This document shows, piece by piece, positions 33,640 to 44,064 of a DNA stretch of 64,000 nucleotides (position 1 is the first letter of the stretch; every line of letters begins with the position of its first letter). The translations under genes were made by a program, and so were the position numbers. The notes beneath the pieces were generated by a model that saw nothing but the letters and a program-made list of their open reading frames with translations, ran no database searches and was not told the origin of the DNA. The stretch is taken from NCBI GenBank assembly GCA_019638595.1, contig JAHBTJ010000009.1, forward strand, positions 62,001 through 126,000, read 5' to 3'. This DNA comes from Chitinophagaceae bacterium (lineage in GTDB: Bacteria > Bacteroidota > Bacteroidia > Chitinophagales > Chitinophagaceae).

Positions 33640-35409
33640 ATGTTAAAAAGCATATTACTTATACTTGCAGTTATTGTAATGTCAGGCAATATCCTGGCAC
33701 AGCAGATCACAGATTCCGTACATCCATACTTCAGTGGAAAATTGCACGCCCGCGAAATGAATGAGCGCTATGATTATTTTGAACTGTCCATCCCTACAAA
33801 AAAAACTGCAAAGACGAAACTATACAATGACGTAGAGCTTTCCGTTTTTCATTCAAACAATCTTTATGTCAACACAGTATTTAACAAACAAAGCGACATC
33901 CGTGATAATAAAGAGCTGTTTGATTTTACAATACCCGAAATCTATGCACAGATAACAGGATCGTATAAAAATACCAGTGCGGTTCCATTGTTTGATTCCC
34001 TCCCGGTTATAGTTACAGCCTACGGTATTGATTCTTTTAACAGGGATCTATACCGGTTCAGGGTACTGAAAAACAAGAACGAAGAAATAATACCGTGGAG
34101 CAGGATCCAATTCTTTACACCTGCTTTTATGCATTTCAGGTATAATGCAGATGGTACAGAGCAAACCCAAATGGCTTACCTGGGGCAATTTCATGCTGCA
34201 CCAGGCAATAGTATTACCGTTGAAGTAAAAAATCTGAGATTGCCTGATACGACCTATAGTATTTCCGCTGTTTGGAAAAAAAGGGCGCCCGGGATCATCG
34301 CTACATTTACCCCGCACGATCTCAGGGCATTTATTGCTGTATATAAGTACCGGTGGAAAAATGATCGCTATGGACCGGAAGGCCCGTCTTACTACGGAGA
34401 CATAAGCCTGCCCCCTGTTGACAGCCTGCTGACCGTTAAGCAAAAGTTCGATTACAACGAAAACAACCTTTTCCTGTATTTAAACGATAAAGTAAAAAGC
34501 GCTGATCTGGTAGAATACAACTTGATAAGCGGAAAAGACAGCACAGGTTGGGTACCCAATCATTTTGATGCCAATGTAATATGGCTTCAGCAGCTTAGCC
34601 CCGGCAAATATACATTGTACCTGCGGTACGCGTTTCAACGCCAGACAATCAACAGCTTTTCATTCACTATAACGCCTGCATGGCATCAAACGGCATGGTT
34701 TAAAGTTATTGCCGGAGTATTATCTGTGTTAGCGGTTATGTCGGTATACCTGTTCATTAAAAACAAGCGGCAGCAGGCTAAACTACAGGCGCAGCAAACG
34801 CAGCACCAGTTGGTACAGGCAGAGATCAAATCCATCAGGTCGCAGTTCAATCCTCATTTTGTTTTTAACGCTTTAAATTCTATACAGGGGCTCATTACCA
34901 AAAACGATATTGAGTCTGCGCATGTTTACCTGCACGATTTCAGCCGGTTGCTCAGAAATTCTTTGAAGGAAAGTGAAAAGGACTTTATCAGCCTGGCAAA
35001 AGACATTCATTTAACCGATAATTATCTGAAGCTGGAACAACTGAGGTTTGGCTTTTGTTATGAGATCAATATGGACAAAAAAATAAATAAAGATGCCATT
35101 GAGGTGCCGGTTTTATTGTTACAGCCTGTAATAGAAAATGCGATCAAGCATGGACTTTCGGGGCAATATGAAAATGGGCTGCTAAAAATTAACTATACGG
35201 CTGCCGGAAACGACATTACAGTAACAATAACAGACAATGGCAGCGGCTATAGCAACAGCATGGTAAAAAAAGGTCATGGTTTAAAGCTTACAAACGACAG
35301 GATAGCGCTCATGAATAAGTTATTGAAAGAGCAATCCATACATTGGCAAACAAACAATACAGGGAACGGAACGCAGGTGATGTTTGTTTTTAAAAACTGG
35401 TTGTTATGA
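33640..35409 (+). CDS. LytS-type sensor histidine kinase
   Basis: A 589-residue sensor. It has a signal peptide, a periplasmic region of about 330 residues without recognised repeats, one membrane helix (about 351-371, VIAGVLSVLAVMSVYLFI), a Gln-rich coiled coil, then the His_kinase domain (PF06580 type) with H406 in RSQFNPHFVFNALNS and an ATPase domain (VIENAIKHGL, DNGSGY). It overlaps the LytTR regulator by four bases. The ligand is unknown. Confidence 0.92.
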   Translation: MLKSILLILAVIVMSGNILAQQITDSVHPYFSGKLHAREMNERYDYFELSIPTKKTAKTKLYNDVELSVFHSNNLYVNTVFNKQSDIRDNKELFDFTIPEIYAQITGSYKNTSAVPLFDSLPVIVTAYGIDSFNRDLYRFRVLKNKNEEIIPWSRIQFFTPAFMHFRYNADGTEQTQMAYLGQFHAAPGNSITVEVKNLRLPDTTYSISAVWKKRAPGIIATFTPHDLRAFIAVYKYRWKNDRYGPEGPSYYGDISLPPVDSLLTVKQKFDYNENNLFLYLNDKVKSADLVEYNLISGKDSTGWVPNHFDANVIWLQQLSPGKYTLYLRYAFQRQTINSFSFTITPAWHQTAWFKVIAGVLSVLAVMSVYLFIKNKRQQAKLQAQQTQHQLVQAEIKSIRSQFNPHFVFNALNSIQGLITKNDIESAHVYLHDFSRLLRNSLKESEKDFISLAKDIHLTDNYLKLEQLRFGFCYEINMDKKINKDAIEVPVLLLQPVIENAIKHGLSGQYENGLLKINYTAAGNDITVTITDNGSGYSNSMVKKGHGLKLTNDRIALMNKLLKEQSIHWQTNNTGNGTQVMFVFKNWLL

Positions 35410-36155
35410 TAAATACGGTTATTATAGACGATGAAAGCAATAATATAGACAACCTGGAGGGGCTTTTGAAAAAGTATTGCCCGCAGGTACTCATAACAGG
35501 TGTTGCTATGAATGCAGCCGATGGAGCCGCGCTTATAAAAAAGCTCAATCCGCAACTGGTTTTTTTGGATATTCAAATGCCCGGGAAAAACGGGTTTGAC
35601 ATGTTAAAGGACCTGCAGGATCATCATTTTGAAGTGATACTGATAACAGCATATGACCAGTACGGCATTAACGCCATAAAATTTTCTGCGATTGATTATT
35701 TGTTAAAGCCCTTGAATATAGAAGAGCTGAAAAGTGCCCTACAAAAGGCAGAAAAAAGAATAAAAGAAAAAATGCAAAACCATGAGCTGAAAAATTTGCT
35801 GCAGCTCATAAAAAACCGTGAAGAGAAATCAACTCATAAGCTGGCGCTTCCCACCCTGAAAGAAACCCGTTTTGTAAGCCCCGGAGATATTATCCGTTGC
35901 GAGTCGTCGAATGCCTATACCAGCTTTTATATTTCAACCGGGGAGAAAATAGTAGTTTCCAAACCAATATATGAATACGACGAGCTGTTATCGGATTTTG
36001 GATTTATCCGTTGCCATCAGTCGCATCTTGTAAACAAAGAATACATTAAAAGCTGGATCAAAGGAGACGGCGGTTACCTGGCGCTGCAAAACGGGGATAA
36101 AATACCTGTATCGAAAGGGAAAAAAGAAATAGTGGCAAACGCGTTAATGCGTTAG
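35406..36155 (+). CDS. LytTR-family response regulator
   Basis: A 249-residue transcription factor. The receiver domain (1-120) has acidic residues D8/D9, the phosphorylation site D55 in VFLDIQMPG and the LLKPL lysine. A charged linker leads to a LytTR DNA-binding domain (about 145-245) with FVSPGDIIRCESSNAYT and the FIRCHQSHLVN block. The ATG overlaps the kinase stop (ATGA), so the pair is coupled. Its targets may include its own operon. Confidence 0.93.
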   Translation: MINTVIIDDESNNIDNLEGLLKKYCPQVLITGVAMNAADGAALIKKLNPQLVFLDIQMPGKNGFDMLKDLQDHHFEVILITAYDQYGINAIKFSAIDYLLKPLNIEELKSALQKAEKRIKEKMQNHELKNLLQLIKNREEKSTHKLALPTLKETRFVSPGDIIRCESSNAYTSFYISTGEKIVVSKPIYEYDELLSDFGFIRCHQSHLVNKEYIKSWIKGDGGYLALQNGDKIPVSKGKKEIVANALMR

Positions 36156-36253
36156 GAAAACCTTGTGCAGAATAATTACCAGCCTTCAGTCGCACCGGGG
36201 TCTTTATTTAAAGCTATTGGGGTAGCCATGAGAAGCCCCTTTGGGCTTAAGTT

Positions 36254-36290
36254 GATGCACCTGCCTGTTGGGACAAAAGGCAGGCGCATC
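36254..36290. terminator. Hairpin between LytTR gene and arylsulfotransferase-like gene
   Basis: GATGC (36254-36258) and CCTGCCT (36260-36266) pair with AGGCAGG (36278-36284) and GCATC (36286-36290), with one internal mismatch. It lies between convergent genes and probably terminates both. Confidence 0.55.
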
Positions 36291-36300
36291 TGTTGTACAA

Positions 36301-37782
36301 TTATTCTTTCGCAAAGTAATTATCCCAAACCGAAGCGGGGATATACTCCGCGCGGTAAGGCACAAAATAGCAATGTAGCTCCCAAAAAATTTTGCCGTCT
36401 ATATCCGTTACCATAACGGCGCCGGTTTTTGAGCTGCACTGTAAAAGCATGTTGTTGGGTAAAACATAACTGCTACCCATACGCGAAGTGTATTTGTCGC
36501 GGGGTAGCATGGCATGTATGGCAGGAGTAGCTGTCCGGTTAACGGTATCCAGCTTAAAAGATACGGCTCCGGATCGTTTTTTCCAGAGTGAGTTATCAAA
36601 TACCATCAGGTCGCCATAGGGGTTGATGTGCACCGAATGCTGGAAAGAAAAATTAAAGGAAGTATCCATTTTAAAATCTCCATCCTTGCCCAGCTTCCAC
36701 ATGATCTTCCCGGTTTGCTTATTCACCTTCCATATCTGGTCCTCAATAGCTACCGATACCAGGTAGTTGCTGTCTGTATCAAAATTGAGCGAGTTCATGT
36801 GAAAGCGGTCGTAAGCAAACTCTTTCAGGTGCGGATCATGTTCCACATCCCATTCATTCCATACATCCCATTCCCATATTTTTTTGCCTTTGTTGTCCAT
36901 TACCAAAATGCCGTCACCACCCAGTGTATCTATTCCGGCGCCGCCTATCCTGGTCATATCAAAAACTTTCTGATTACGCGTTAGTATCACTACGTTGCCG
37001 CTTTTATCCATCCGCACATCATGATGAATGACTTTATGCCTGCCTCCGTCTATGGTATCCATATTAATACGCCATAACATTTTGCCCGTAAGATCAATTT
37101 CCGCAACCGCTGTGCCACCGGCAAAACCCAATGCCCCGCGGCGTATAGGCTTTTCCATTTCCCTTAGGCTGTCGGCTTCCTGTTTGGGGGTGTCGTCAAT
37201 CACATCTTTTACGGGGGGGCGCAACATGGCCAATATAGTGCCGCGCGGAGTGAGTGTAGCGGCTCTTACTCCTATATCATCTATCTGCCAGTACCATCTA
37301 ATCGCCCCTTTTCCATCTACCATGGCAATATACCCCGGCAGGCGTGCATTGCACAGCATTACCATCCCTCCGTCAAGGGTTGAGCCATCGTGAGGTGTTT
37401 CCTCTCTTATCCAGTTATGCATAAGCCAGGGAGATTGCTCGCGTGTGCGAAAATTCATTTCTTTTGAGGAAACATTGAGCAGCTTATCAATAATAACCTG
37501 GAAATGATAGATGGTATTGGGTTCCAGCAATAGTAACCGGACATCATGCTCCTTTGCTTTTTCTGTAAGGAGCGTTTTCATTTTTTCGGTTGAACCGTCC
37601 TTCCAGTAACGTACATACACCCGCTCTTCTTTGTCCAGCACTATTTTTATGGCTTCATTCATGGCAACGTTATTGGGCGTTGACAACTCGATGCTGGTGA
37701 TAGATACTGAATGGTTAGTATATACAAGCGCGCCGGCAAGTATAATTGCCGCGCAAGCGATCCATACGTATACTCTTTTCAT
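36301..37782 (-). CDS. Arylsulfotransferase (AssT)-like protein
   Basis: A 493-residue protein with an N-terminal signal anchor (VWIACAAIILAGALVY). A beta-sandwich start is followed by a WD-like propeller with repeated phrases such as GAIRWYWQIDD, GKKIWEWDV and GKIMWKLGKDG. This is the plan of PAPS-independent aryl sulfate sulfotransferases, where a His takes the sulfate. Candidate histidines are in VIHHDVR, RFHMNSLNF and FQHSVHIN. Some relatives are propeller proteins without proven activity. It lies downstream of susCD after a terminator, and sulfate-transfer genes lie 11 kb away. Confidence 0.75.
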   Translation of the reverse strand: MKRVYVWIACAAIILAGALVYTNHSVSITSIELSTPNNVAMNEAIKIVLDKEERVYVRYWKDGSTEKMKTLLTEKAKEHDVRLLLLEPNTIYHFQVIIDKLLNVSSKEMNFRTREQSPWLMHNWIREETPHDGSTLDGGMVMLCNARLPGYIAMVDGKGAIRWYWQIDDIGVRAATLTPRGTILAMLRPPVKDVIDDTPKQEADSLREMEKPIRRGALGFAGGTAVAEIDLTGKMLWRINMDTIDGGRHKVIHHDVRMDKSGNVVILTRNQKVFDMTRIGGAGIDTLGGDGILVMDNKGKKIWEWDVWNEWDVEHDPHLKEFAYDRFHMNSLNFDTDSNYLVSVAIEDQIWKVNKQTGKIMWKLGKDGDFKMDTSFNFSFQHSVHINPYGDLMVFDNSLWKKRSGAVSFKLDTVNRTATPAIHAMLPRDKYTSRMGSSYVLPNNMLLQCSSKTGAVMVTDIDGKIFWELHCYFVPYRAEYIPASVWDNYFAKE

Positions 37783-37801
37783 TCCCGGGTAATTAAGTAA
37801 A

Positions 37802-37837
37802 AACCACCTGACCGTTTACATAACGATGCAGGTGGTT
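37802..37837 (-). terminator. Terminator after susD
   Basis: AACCACCTG (37802-37810) pairs with CAGGTGGTT (37829-37837). On the minus strand a TTTTTA run follows. It separates the susCD transcript from the arylsulfotransferase-like gene. Confidence 0.7.
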
Positions 37838-37857
37838 GACAAAGTTATAATGATTTG

Positions 37858-39393
37858 CTATGGTAACCTGTTCAAATTTTCAGCAGCCATATTACTGTTC
37901 AACTGCGCATCCAGCAAAGGATAGGGCAGGTACTTCATAGTAGGCTTTACAACCGGCGATAGACCGCGGGAAATAAGATAATCGTTACAGGTAGACTCAT
38001 ATTTACCAAACCTGATCAGATCCGGCCTTCTTTTGTACTCGAATACCAATTCAAAACCGCGTTCATCCAGTATTTTTTGCGCCATTTCTTCTTTGGAGGC
38101 AGGTGCAGGAAAAGCGCCGCTGGAACCATATTCCGGTGCGCCTGCACGGGCTCTTATCTGGTTAATATAAGGCAGCGCAGCAGTTGGCCCGTTCAGTTCA
38201 TTTTCTATTTCCGCTTTGTATAGTATCACATCTTCAATGCGGAAGATAGATATGGTACGCCCGTCATAGTAGGAGTTAGACACCATTTCGTATGAATACT
38301 TTTTGGTAGCTACGTTCTTCAAAAACTTAACCGTATCTGCAGGAGGTGTTGTTTGTCCCGGCTCGGGGATCATATAATAAAATCCATGGGTGGTATGCTC
38401 ATCTCGTTGAGATGCGCCTTCATAATTGTAATAGAAGAACTGCTTACGTGGATCCTGGTCGCTGTATTTGCGCCAGAACTCAAGCGATACAGCATAATAT
38501 TGCCACCGGTCTGTTACATCTTTATGATCTGAAGGCCCAAAGTGGTTGGTTATTTCACCACCGTTCATGCCCGCTTCGTGCAGGATACAGAAAATAAATC
38601 CTTTATCGAACTTATTGCTTTCCGACCAAACATTTTTGAAGTCGGCATTGAGTTGATATACACCCGCGTTCTTCAATGCCAGTACCATATCAACATAGGT
38701 TTTTGCATCCTCGTATTTATGCGCTCTCATATATACATTGGCTATTAGTGTGGCGCATGCACCCTTTGTAGCTCTGGATAGCCCCTCGCTTTCGTCCCAT
38801 TCTTCAGGTAAGTTATCAATGCCATATTTGCAGTCGTCAATGATTACCTGGTCTATTTCTTCAACAGTTGCTAAAGGTGCATTCTCTGTTTCACCCGGAG
38901 CAACTACCGTTGTGTATAATGGAGCAGGTCCCCAGGCATCAGTAATATCCCTGTAAGCCAGCGCTCTTAAAAAGCGCGCCTGGGCGATGATCCTTTTCTT
39001 TTTTGTTTCATCCATTTCAACACCATCTATTTTAGAAAGCAGCAGGTTGGCATTACCTATAATATTATACATATACTGCCAGTTGTACCTGATGTAACGG
39101 TTATTGGCATCGTAGGTAAAGTTGCTCATTTTTGTAGGGTCACCTGCCGCGGTGGAGAAGCCCATATCGGTAGAATAATCGGTAGTCATTACAAGATAGC
39201 CTGCATAGTACATCCACGCGTCGCCGGGGTATGGGTTCAAATCAGCGTATATACCTACCAGCGCGGCATTAATATCACTTTCGGTAGAATAGGCGTTGGC
39301 TGTGGTAAGATCGCTGTATAATTTAGGTTCAAGCTTTGTGCAGCCCGTAACCAGCACAAGTAAGCTTAAACTTATAATTGATAAATATTTCAT
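37858..39393 (-). CDS. SusD/RagB-family outer-membrane lipoprotein
   Basis: The surface lid of a SusCD importer that captures glycans or peptides for the SusC barrel. It is about 511 residues, with a lipobox ending at Cys (LLVLVTGC) and then an all-helical TPR-like scaffold. Typical SusD phrases are NPYPGDAWMYYAG, FLRALAYRDI and the C-terminal ERGFELVFEYKRRPDLIRFG. An ATG two codons earlier (39399) is possible. It is 30-36 bases after SusC. The ligand cannot be read from the sequence. Confidence 0.94.
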   Translation of the reverse strand: MKYLSIISLSLLVLVTGCTKLEPKLYSDLTTANAYSTESDINAALVGIYADLNPYPGDAWMYYAGYLVMTTDYSTDMGFSTAAGDPTKMSNFTYDANNRYIRYNWQYMYNIIGNANLLLSKIDGVEMDETKKKRIIAQARFLRALAYRDITDAWGPAPLYTTVVAPGETENAPLATVEEIDQVIIDDCKYGIDNLPEEWDESEGLSRATKGACATLIANVYMRAHKYEDAKTYVDMVLALKNAGVYQLNADFKNVWSESNKFDKGFIFCILHEAGMNGGEITNHFGPSDHKDVTDRWQYYAVSLEFWRKYSDQDPRKQFFYYNYEGASQRDEHTTHGFYYMIPEPGQTTPPADTVKFLKNVATKKYSYEMVSNSYYDGRTISIFRIEDVILYKAEIENELNGPTAALPYINQIRARAGAPEYGSSGAFPAPASKEEMAQKILDERGFELVFEYKRRPDLIRFGKYESTCNDYLISRGLSPVVKPTMKYLPYPLLDAQLNSNMAAENLNRLP

Positions 39394-39429
39394 TCGCATA
39401 ATTTTTTTAGATAAGAGAGTTAATACCGA

Positions 39430-42400
39430 TTAAAAGTTAATGCTTAGCCCAAAGGAGAAAGAACGCATAGCCGGGTAAGCATTAAAATCCAATCCCGCAC
39501 CTCCGTTAGCACCCTGTCCTCCACCTGCGGAACCGGCACTTGATGTTCCACCTGTCGTTGTTTCATATCCTTTTGTATCCACTTCAGGATCCCACCCGGA
39601 GTATTTGGTAAAAGTGAGCAGGTTTTCTGCAGTAACATAAAAGCGAACAGAGCTGAATGCCCGGGATATATTCTTCAATGTATATCCTACCGTAATATTC
39701 TTTACCCGCATGAAAGAAGCGTTCTCAATAAAATGAGAATTGATATAGCCACCTGATTTCATATAGTAAAAGCCATTCCTGGGTATATCAGTATTTGTAT
39801 TGGTGGGCGTCCACCTGTTCAGCGCATCTGTGGTACGGTTCCATTCCAGGTTCATGCGCGACATATTTAAGAGGTCGTTACCTACAGAACCATGCAGGAA
39901 AATACTGAGATCGAAATTATTGTAAGTGAAGGTATTGGTTAAGCCATAAATGAACTTAGGATTGGCAGACCCGATGATGGTACGATCGTAAGAATCAATT
40001 TTATTATCGGGTTTTCCGTCTGGACCGGAAATGTCTGCAAATTTAGGATCACCGGCTACAGAACTGGGTTGAGGAGCATAGGTTTCGCCCTGCTGTATTA
40101 CACCTGCATACACATATCCAAACAATGAGCCCAACGCTTCTCCTTCACGGATAATAGCAAACTGTTCTTCAGAAACCGTGCCCATGGGTTTGGATGAAGT
40201 TAAATAGATATCTTTCCCGCCAATATCGAGCACTTTATTCCGGTTGAGGGTCAGGTTGAATTTTGTATCCCAGTTAAAGTTTTTGCCCGCTACATTCCTT
40301 GATGCGATTTCAAATTCGATGCCTTTATTTTCAATTGAGCCTAAATTAACCTGGCCGGAAGTAAACCCTGAGTATAAAGGAAAGCTTTTGCTGATAAGGA
40401 GATCGCTTGTTTTTTTGTAATATCCATCAATGGTTACCATCAGGCGGGAATTAAAAAATCCCATATCTATACCCGCATTATATTGCGAAGTAGTTTCCCA
40501 TTTCAACAAGGGGTTTTCCGGAGAAGCCTGGTTTAAATGAGTGCCTGCTGTATTGGTGCTGCCATCAAGCGTTAAATGGGTGGATGCCATTAACGCATAA
40601 GATGCATAGTTACCGATCTGGTCATTACCTGTTCTGCCATAGCCAAGCCTGAACTTAAGAGTGGAAAAAAGGTTAAGATCCCTGATAAAATCTTCTTTAT
40701 CCATTTTCCAGGCAAATGCACCGGAAGGGAAATATCCCCACTTGTGGTTAGCTCCGAAGCGGGAAGATCCATCCCGCCTTACCGTTGCGGTAAACAGGTA
40801 TTTGTCTTTATATCCGTAATTCAATCGTCCGAAGAAAGAAATCAACAGGTTTTCCTGTTTATAATAGTTGGTACCGGTAATAGTAGAAGCCGCATCCAGG
40901 TTATTAAAGCTGAAAAGGTCGGTTGAAAAACCTTTTACAGAAAGCGACCTGAAGCTGTAATATGTTTTTTCGTAGGCGTACCCACCTAATATGCTAAAGT
41001 TGTGCACATCATTCAATGTTTTGGCATAGGTAAGTGTCGCATCAAACAACTGGCGGGTAGAGGAATAATCGGCAGTGCTTGCCACACCATTATCTATGCC
41101 GCCCTGGTAAGTGCTTTTGGGCAAATATTTACCGGTAAAATAATGAGCTACTTCCGCTCCTCCGTTAATACGACCTGTAAGCTCGGGTATAGGCTTTATT
41201 TCGAGATAGGCGTTGCCGTTAAACCTGTCCTGCACTGCTTCGTTCTGCCTTCCTAAAAGATTGGCAAGCGGATTATCGCCCCTGCCACCCGGGGGTCTGC
41301 CGAAGCTGCCATCCGCATTGTATGCCGGCACAGTAGGATCATACGTTAAAATACCCAGTAATACATTCGATTGCAATATGTTCCCGCTATAATCCTGGAT
41401 GTTGGAGTTGGATCTTTGTCCATAGAGAGATACGCCGGACTTGATAAAGCTGTTGATCTTCTGGTCTACGTTTACACGTCCTGAAAATCTTGAATAGTCG
41501 GTATTTTTTAAAACACCTGCCTGTTTAAAGTAACCAACACTTGTGAGAATTTTTGTATTCTCATTGCCACCCTGTACCTGCAGGTTATGATTTTGTATTA
41601 TACCGGTGCGGGATGCTTCCTTTGCCCAGTCTGTATTAATGGTTGATTGCAACTGCGACTGCGTATATGCTCCATATTCCTGGCCTGCCTGTCCGTCAAT
41701 TTCCTGGTACAGCTCATTTGCCAGGGTCATATATTGCTTGCCATCCAGCATGTGAAACGGGTTGTTTATCTTTTGCATACCCATAGACCCGTTATACGTA
41801 ATTTGCGCCTTACCTGTTTTTCCTCTTTTGGTGGTAATGATAATTACACCATTGGCGCCGCGTGCCCCGTAAATTGCCGTGGCAGATGCATCTTTCAGGA
41901 TCTCCATGGATTCAATGTCGTTGGGGTTCAGATCAACACCGCTTGTTGTAGCAAAGCCATCCACCACATATAACGGTTCATTGGTGCTGCTGATAGAGTT
42001 GGAACCGCGCACACGTACAGAAATACTGCCGCCGGGCGCTTTTGAGTTTTGCACCACCATAACACCCGCAGCCCTGCCCTGCAACGCCTGGGCCGCATTA
42101 CTAACAGTACCGCTTAAGGTAAGGTCACTTGCTTTAAGGCTTGTAATAGCGCCTGTCAGGTCTCCTTTCTTTTGTGTGCCGTATCCAATTACCACCACCG
42201 CGTTCAGATCGGCTGCATCTGCGCTAAGTGTTATTGAGAATGTTCTTTCGGAGCCTACTTTAACACTGTAGGGCTTATATCCTACCGCGCTGAACTCAAG
42301 GGTTTCACCGGGATTTGCGTCAATCGTAAATGAACCATCCTCATCGGCAATAATGCCTTTGGTGGTACCCTTTACCGTTACCGATACCCCCGGAATCGGG

Positions 42401-42831
42401 GTCCCCTTTTCGTCTGTTATTTTGCCTTTAACCGGCACCTGTTCCGGCGCTTCGGTAAACAAAGCCATTTTCTTTTCCCCGATAGAAACGAGACTGTCAT
42501 TGATCATTTTGTAAGTAAGCGGCATATTAACAAACAAACGATCCAGGACATCTTCGAGAAGCGCCCTGCGAAATTTTGCCTGTGTTACCACTTTATCAGT
42601 AAGCATATCCTTGCTGTATACAAACCGGAAAACCGTTTTGTCCTCGATCTGGCGTAACACTTCCACAAGCGGGGCGTTGGTTACTTCAAGGTTAATTCTC
42701 TTTTGGGCAAATCCTTTTGCTGAAAGCTGGAGGCTTATAGCCAGGAAAAATACCGTAATCCCGTTCATAAGCATAAGCGCCTTAAAAGCCGGGCGCCACG
42801 GACGTTTTAGACAATTAGTCTTTTTTTGCAT
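39430..42831 (-). CDS. SusC/RagA-family TonB-linked outer-membrane transporter with STN domain
   Basis: A 1133-residue TonB-dependent importer. After the signal peptide come an STN/secretin-like domain (about 46-115, NAPLVEVLRQIEDKTVFRF), a carboxypeptidase-regulatory beta-sandwich (about 132-212), the SusC plug signature (VVVIGYGTQKKGDLTGAI), then a 22-strand-type barrel ending in an aromatic residue. The STN domain normally signals through a FecR-type anti-sigma factor, and exactly such a gene lies upstream. Import is probably transcriptionally self-regulated. Confidence 0.95.
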   Translation of the reverse strand: MQKKTNCLKRPWRPAFKALMLMNGITVFFLAISLQLSAKGFAQKRINLEVTNAPLVEVLRQIEDKTVFRFVYSKDMLTDKVVTQAKFRRALLEDVLDRLFVNMPLTYKMINDSLVSIGEKKMALFTEAPEQVPVKGKITDEKGTPIPGVSVTVKGTTKGIIADEDGSFTIDANPGETLEFSAVGYKPYSVKVGSERTFSITLSADAADLNAVVVIGYGTQKKGDLTGAITSLKASDLTLSGTVSNAAQALQGRAAGVMVVQNSKAPGGSISVRVRGSNSISSTNEPLYVVDGFATTSGVDLNPNDIESMEILKDASATAIYGARGANGVIIITTKRGKTGKAQITYNGSMGMQKINNPFHMLDGKQYMTLANELYQEIDGQAGQEYGAYTQSQLQSTINTDWAKEASRTGIIQNHNLQVQGGNENTKILTSVGYFKQAGVLKNTDYSRFSGRVNVDQKINSFIKSGVSLYGQRSNSNIQDYSGNILQSNVLLGILTYDPTVPAYNADGSFGRPPGGRGDNPLANLLGRQNEAVQDRFNGNAYLEIKPIPELTGRINGGAEVAHYFTGKYLPKSTYQGGIDNGVASTADYSSTRQLFDATLTYAKTLNDVHNFSILGGYAYEKTYYSFRSLSVKGFSTDLFSFNNLDAASTITGTNYYKQENLLISFFGRLNYGYKDKYLFTATVRRDGSSRFGANHKWGYFPSGAFAWKMDKEDFIRDLNLFSTLKFRLGYGRTGNDQIGNYASYALMASTHLTLDGSTNTAGTHLNQASPENPLLKWETTSQYNAGIDMGFFNSRLMVTIDGYYKKTSDLLISKSFPLYSGFTSGQVNLGSIENKGIEFEIASRNVAGKNFNWDTKFNLTLNRNKVLDIGGKDIYLTSSKPMGTVSEEQFAIIREGEALGSLFGYVYAGVIQQGETYAPQPSSVAGDPKFADISGPDGKPDNKIDSYDRTIIGSANPKFIYGLTNTFTYNNFDLSIFLHGSVGNDLLNMSRMNLEWNRTTDALNRWTPTNTNTDIPRNGFYYMKSGGYINSHFIENASFMRVKNITVGYTLKNISRAFSSVRFYVTAENLLTFTKYSGWDPEVDTKGYETTTGGTSSAGSAGGGQGANGGAGLDFNAYPAMRSFSFGLSINF

Positions 42832-42912
42832 AACTTAGTTATGTTTCGGTTAAAAAATAGGAATCAGCAGTTTCTTTGGTGAGTAACCTGGTTCCTGAAG
42901 CCGGTAATTAAG

Positions 42913-42933
42913 GAGGATGCTTGCAACATCCTC
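42913..42933. terminator. Hairpin between fecR and susC
   Basis: GAGGATG (42913-42919) pairs with CATCCTC (42927-42933). The T-rich side is on the plus strand, so it is not an ideal minus-strand terminator. It may act as a processing or stability element after fecR. Confidence 0.35.
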
Positions 42934-42944
42934 TTTTATTGTTT

Positions 42945-44018
42945 TTATTTATATATCATAATGGTATTGTTTTTACGTTCAAAGTTGAATGCTTTTGTAA
43001 ACTGTAATGCAGCCAGCACATCTTCCAGTCTTTCGTTTCTAAAAGATGCTGTATAGAGCATACCCTTCAGTTCCGGATCCACTATTTCAATGGACATTCC
43101 ATACCAACGGCTCAACTGTTTAGTCAGTTCTTCGAACGATTCATCTACAAAAACAAGCTTATCTTCTGTCCATGAAACCTCTACGATAGCCGTATCTTCT
43201 TTACTCACCCGAACAGGCAATACCCCGGATGCAACTGCCTGCAAAGGCGCTGATTCCTCCACCGGTTTTTTAACTTCCGGGTTATTGGCGCGAAGCAGGT
43301 ATTTCTCGTTCGGTCTAAGCGTTATTTTCCTGTTCTCATCTTTAAGCGATAATTCTATACTTCCTCTTATCAGCGAGGTTTCGCTTATTTCATCCCCATC
43401 GTATGCCCTTACATTAAAAGCGGTCCCCAGCACCTTTACATCCATTCTATCTGTTTTTACCACAAATGGCCGGGATGCATCATGCGCCACATCAAAAAAT
43501 GCTTCTCCGCTCAATTGCACCACACGATCTTTTTCATTAAAATGATCTGCCAGTAAAATGCGGCTCTCGGCATTTAATATCACTTTACTGCCATCAGGCA
43601 GCATAAAGGATCTTCTTTCTGTTTTTTGAGTGGTAAAACTTATCGTGTTTGTTGTAACGGGACTGAATAAGCCTGAAAAATTATACCGTGCCAATATTCC
43701 GGCAAGCAAAATTCCTGCAAATACTGCGGCAATCTTCCACCAAACGGTTGCAGGCTTTTTAACCAGTGGAATCTCTCTGTTTTCATCGTGGTAGCTGATC
43801 TGCTCTTTCAGCCTTTCCAGTTGCGCCTGCATTTCAACATCCCTCACGCTGCGCGATGTAAGCAACACCATTGCCTTTAATTCCTCTATATGTTCTTTTT
43901 CATGAGGATGCTCATGCAGATACGCCTCCCACCGGGCAATATCGGTGGCATTGCGGCCCAAACAATAGTTAATAAAACTTTCATCTGCCAGAAAACCGGC
44001 AGCTTCCTGTTCTAACAT
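42945..44018 (-). CDS. FecR-family anti-sigma factor
   Basis: A 357-residue inner-membrane regulator. A cytosolic N-terminal part (about 1-88) binds the ECF sigma factor. One membrane helix follows (VWWKIAAVFAGILLAGILAR), then a periplasmic FecR domain (FMLPDGSKVILNAESRI, FDVAHDASRPFVV, GTAFNVRAYDGDE) and a C-terminal DUF4974-like STN partner domain. It lies 46 bases after the sigma gene and 113 bases before susC, all on the minus strand: the classical cell-surface signalling cassette. Confidence 0.94.
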   Translation of the reverse strand: MLEQEAAGFLADESFINYCLGRNATDIARWEAYLHEHPHEKEHIEELKAMVLLTSRSVRDVEMQAQLERLKEQISYHDENREIPLVKKPATVWWKIAAVFAGILLAGILARYNFSGLFSPVTTNTISFTTQKTERRSFMLPDGSKVILNAESRILLADHFNEKDRVVQLSGEAFFDVAHDASRPFVVKTDRMDVKVLGTAFNVRAYDGDEISETSLIRGSIELSLKDENRKITLRPNEKYLLRANNPEVKKPVEESAPLQAVASGVLPVRVSKEDTAIVEVSWTEDKLVFVDESFEELTKQLSRWYGMSIEIVDPELKGMLYTASFRNERLEDVLAALQFTKAFNFERKNNTIMIYK

Positions 44019-44064
44019 GCGTGAATTTTATAGAATAGAGCGCAAAAGCGCCTGTTTTCACTAG

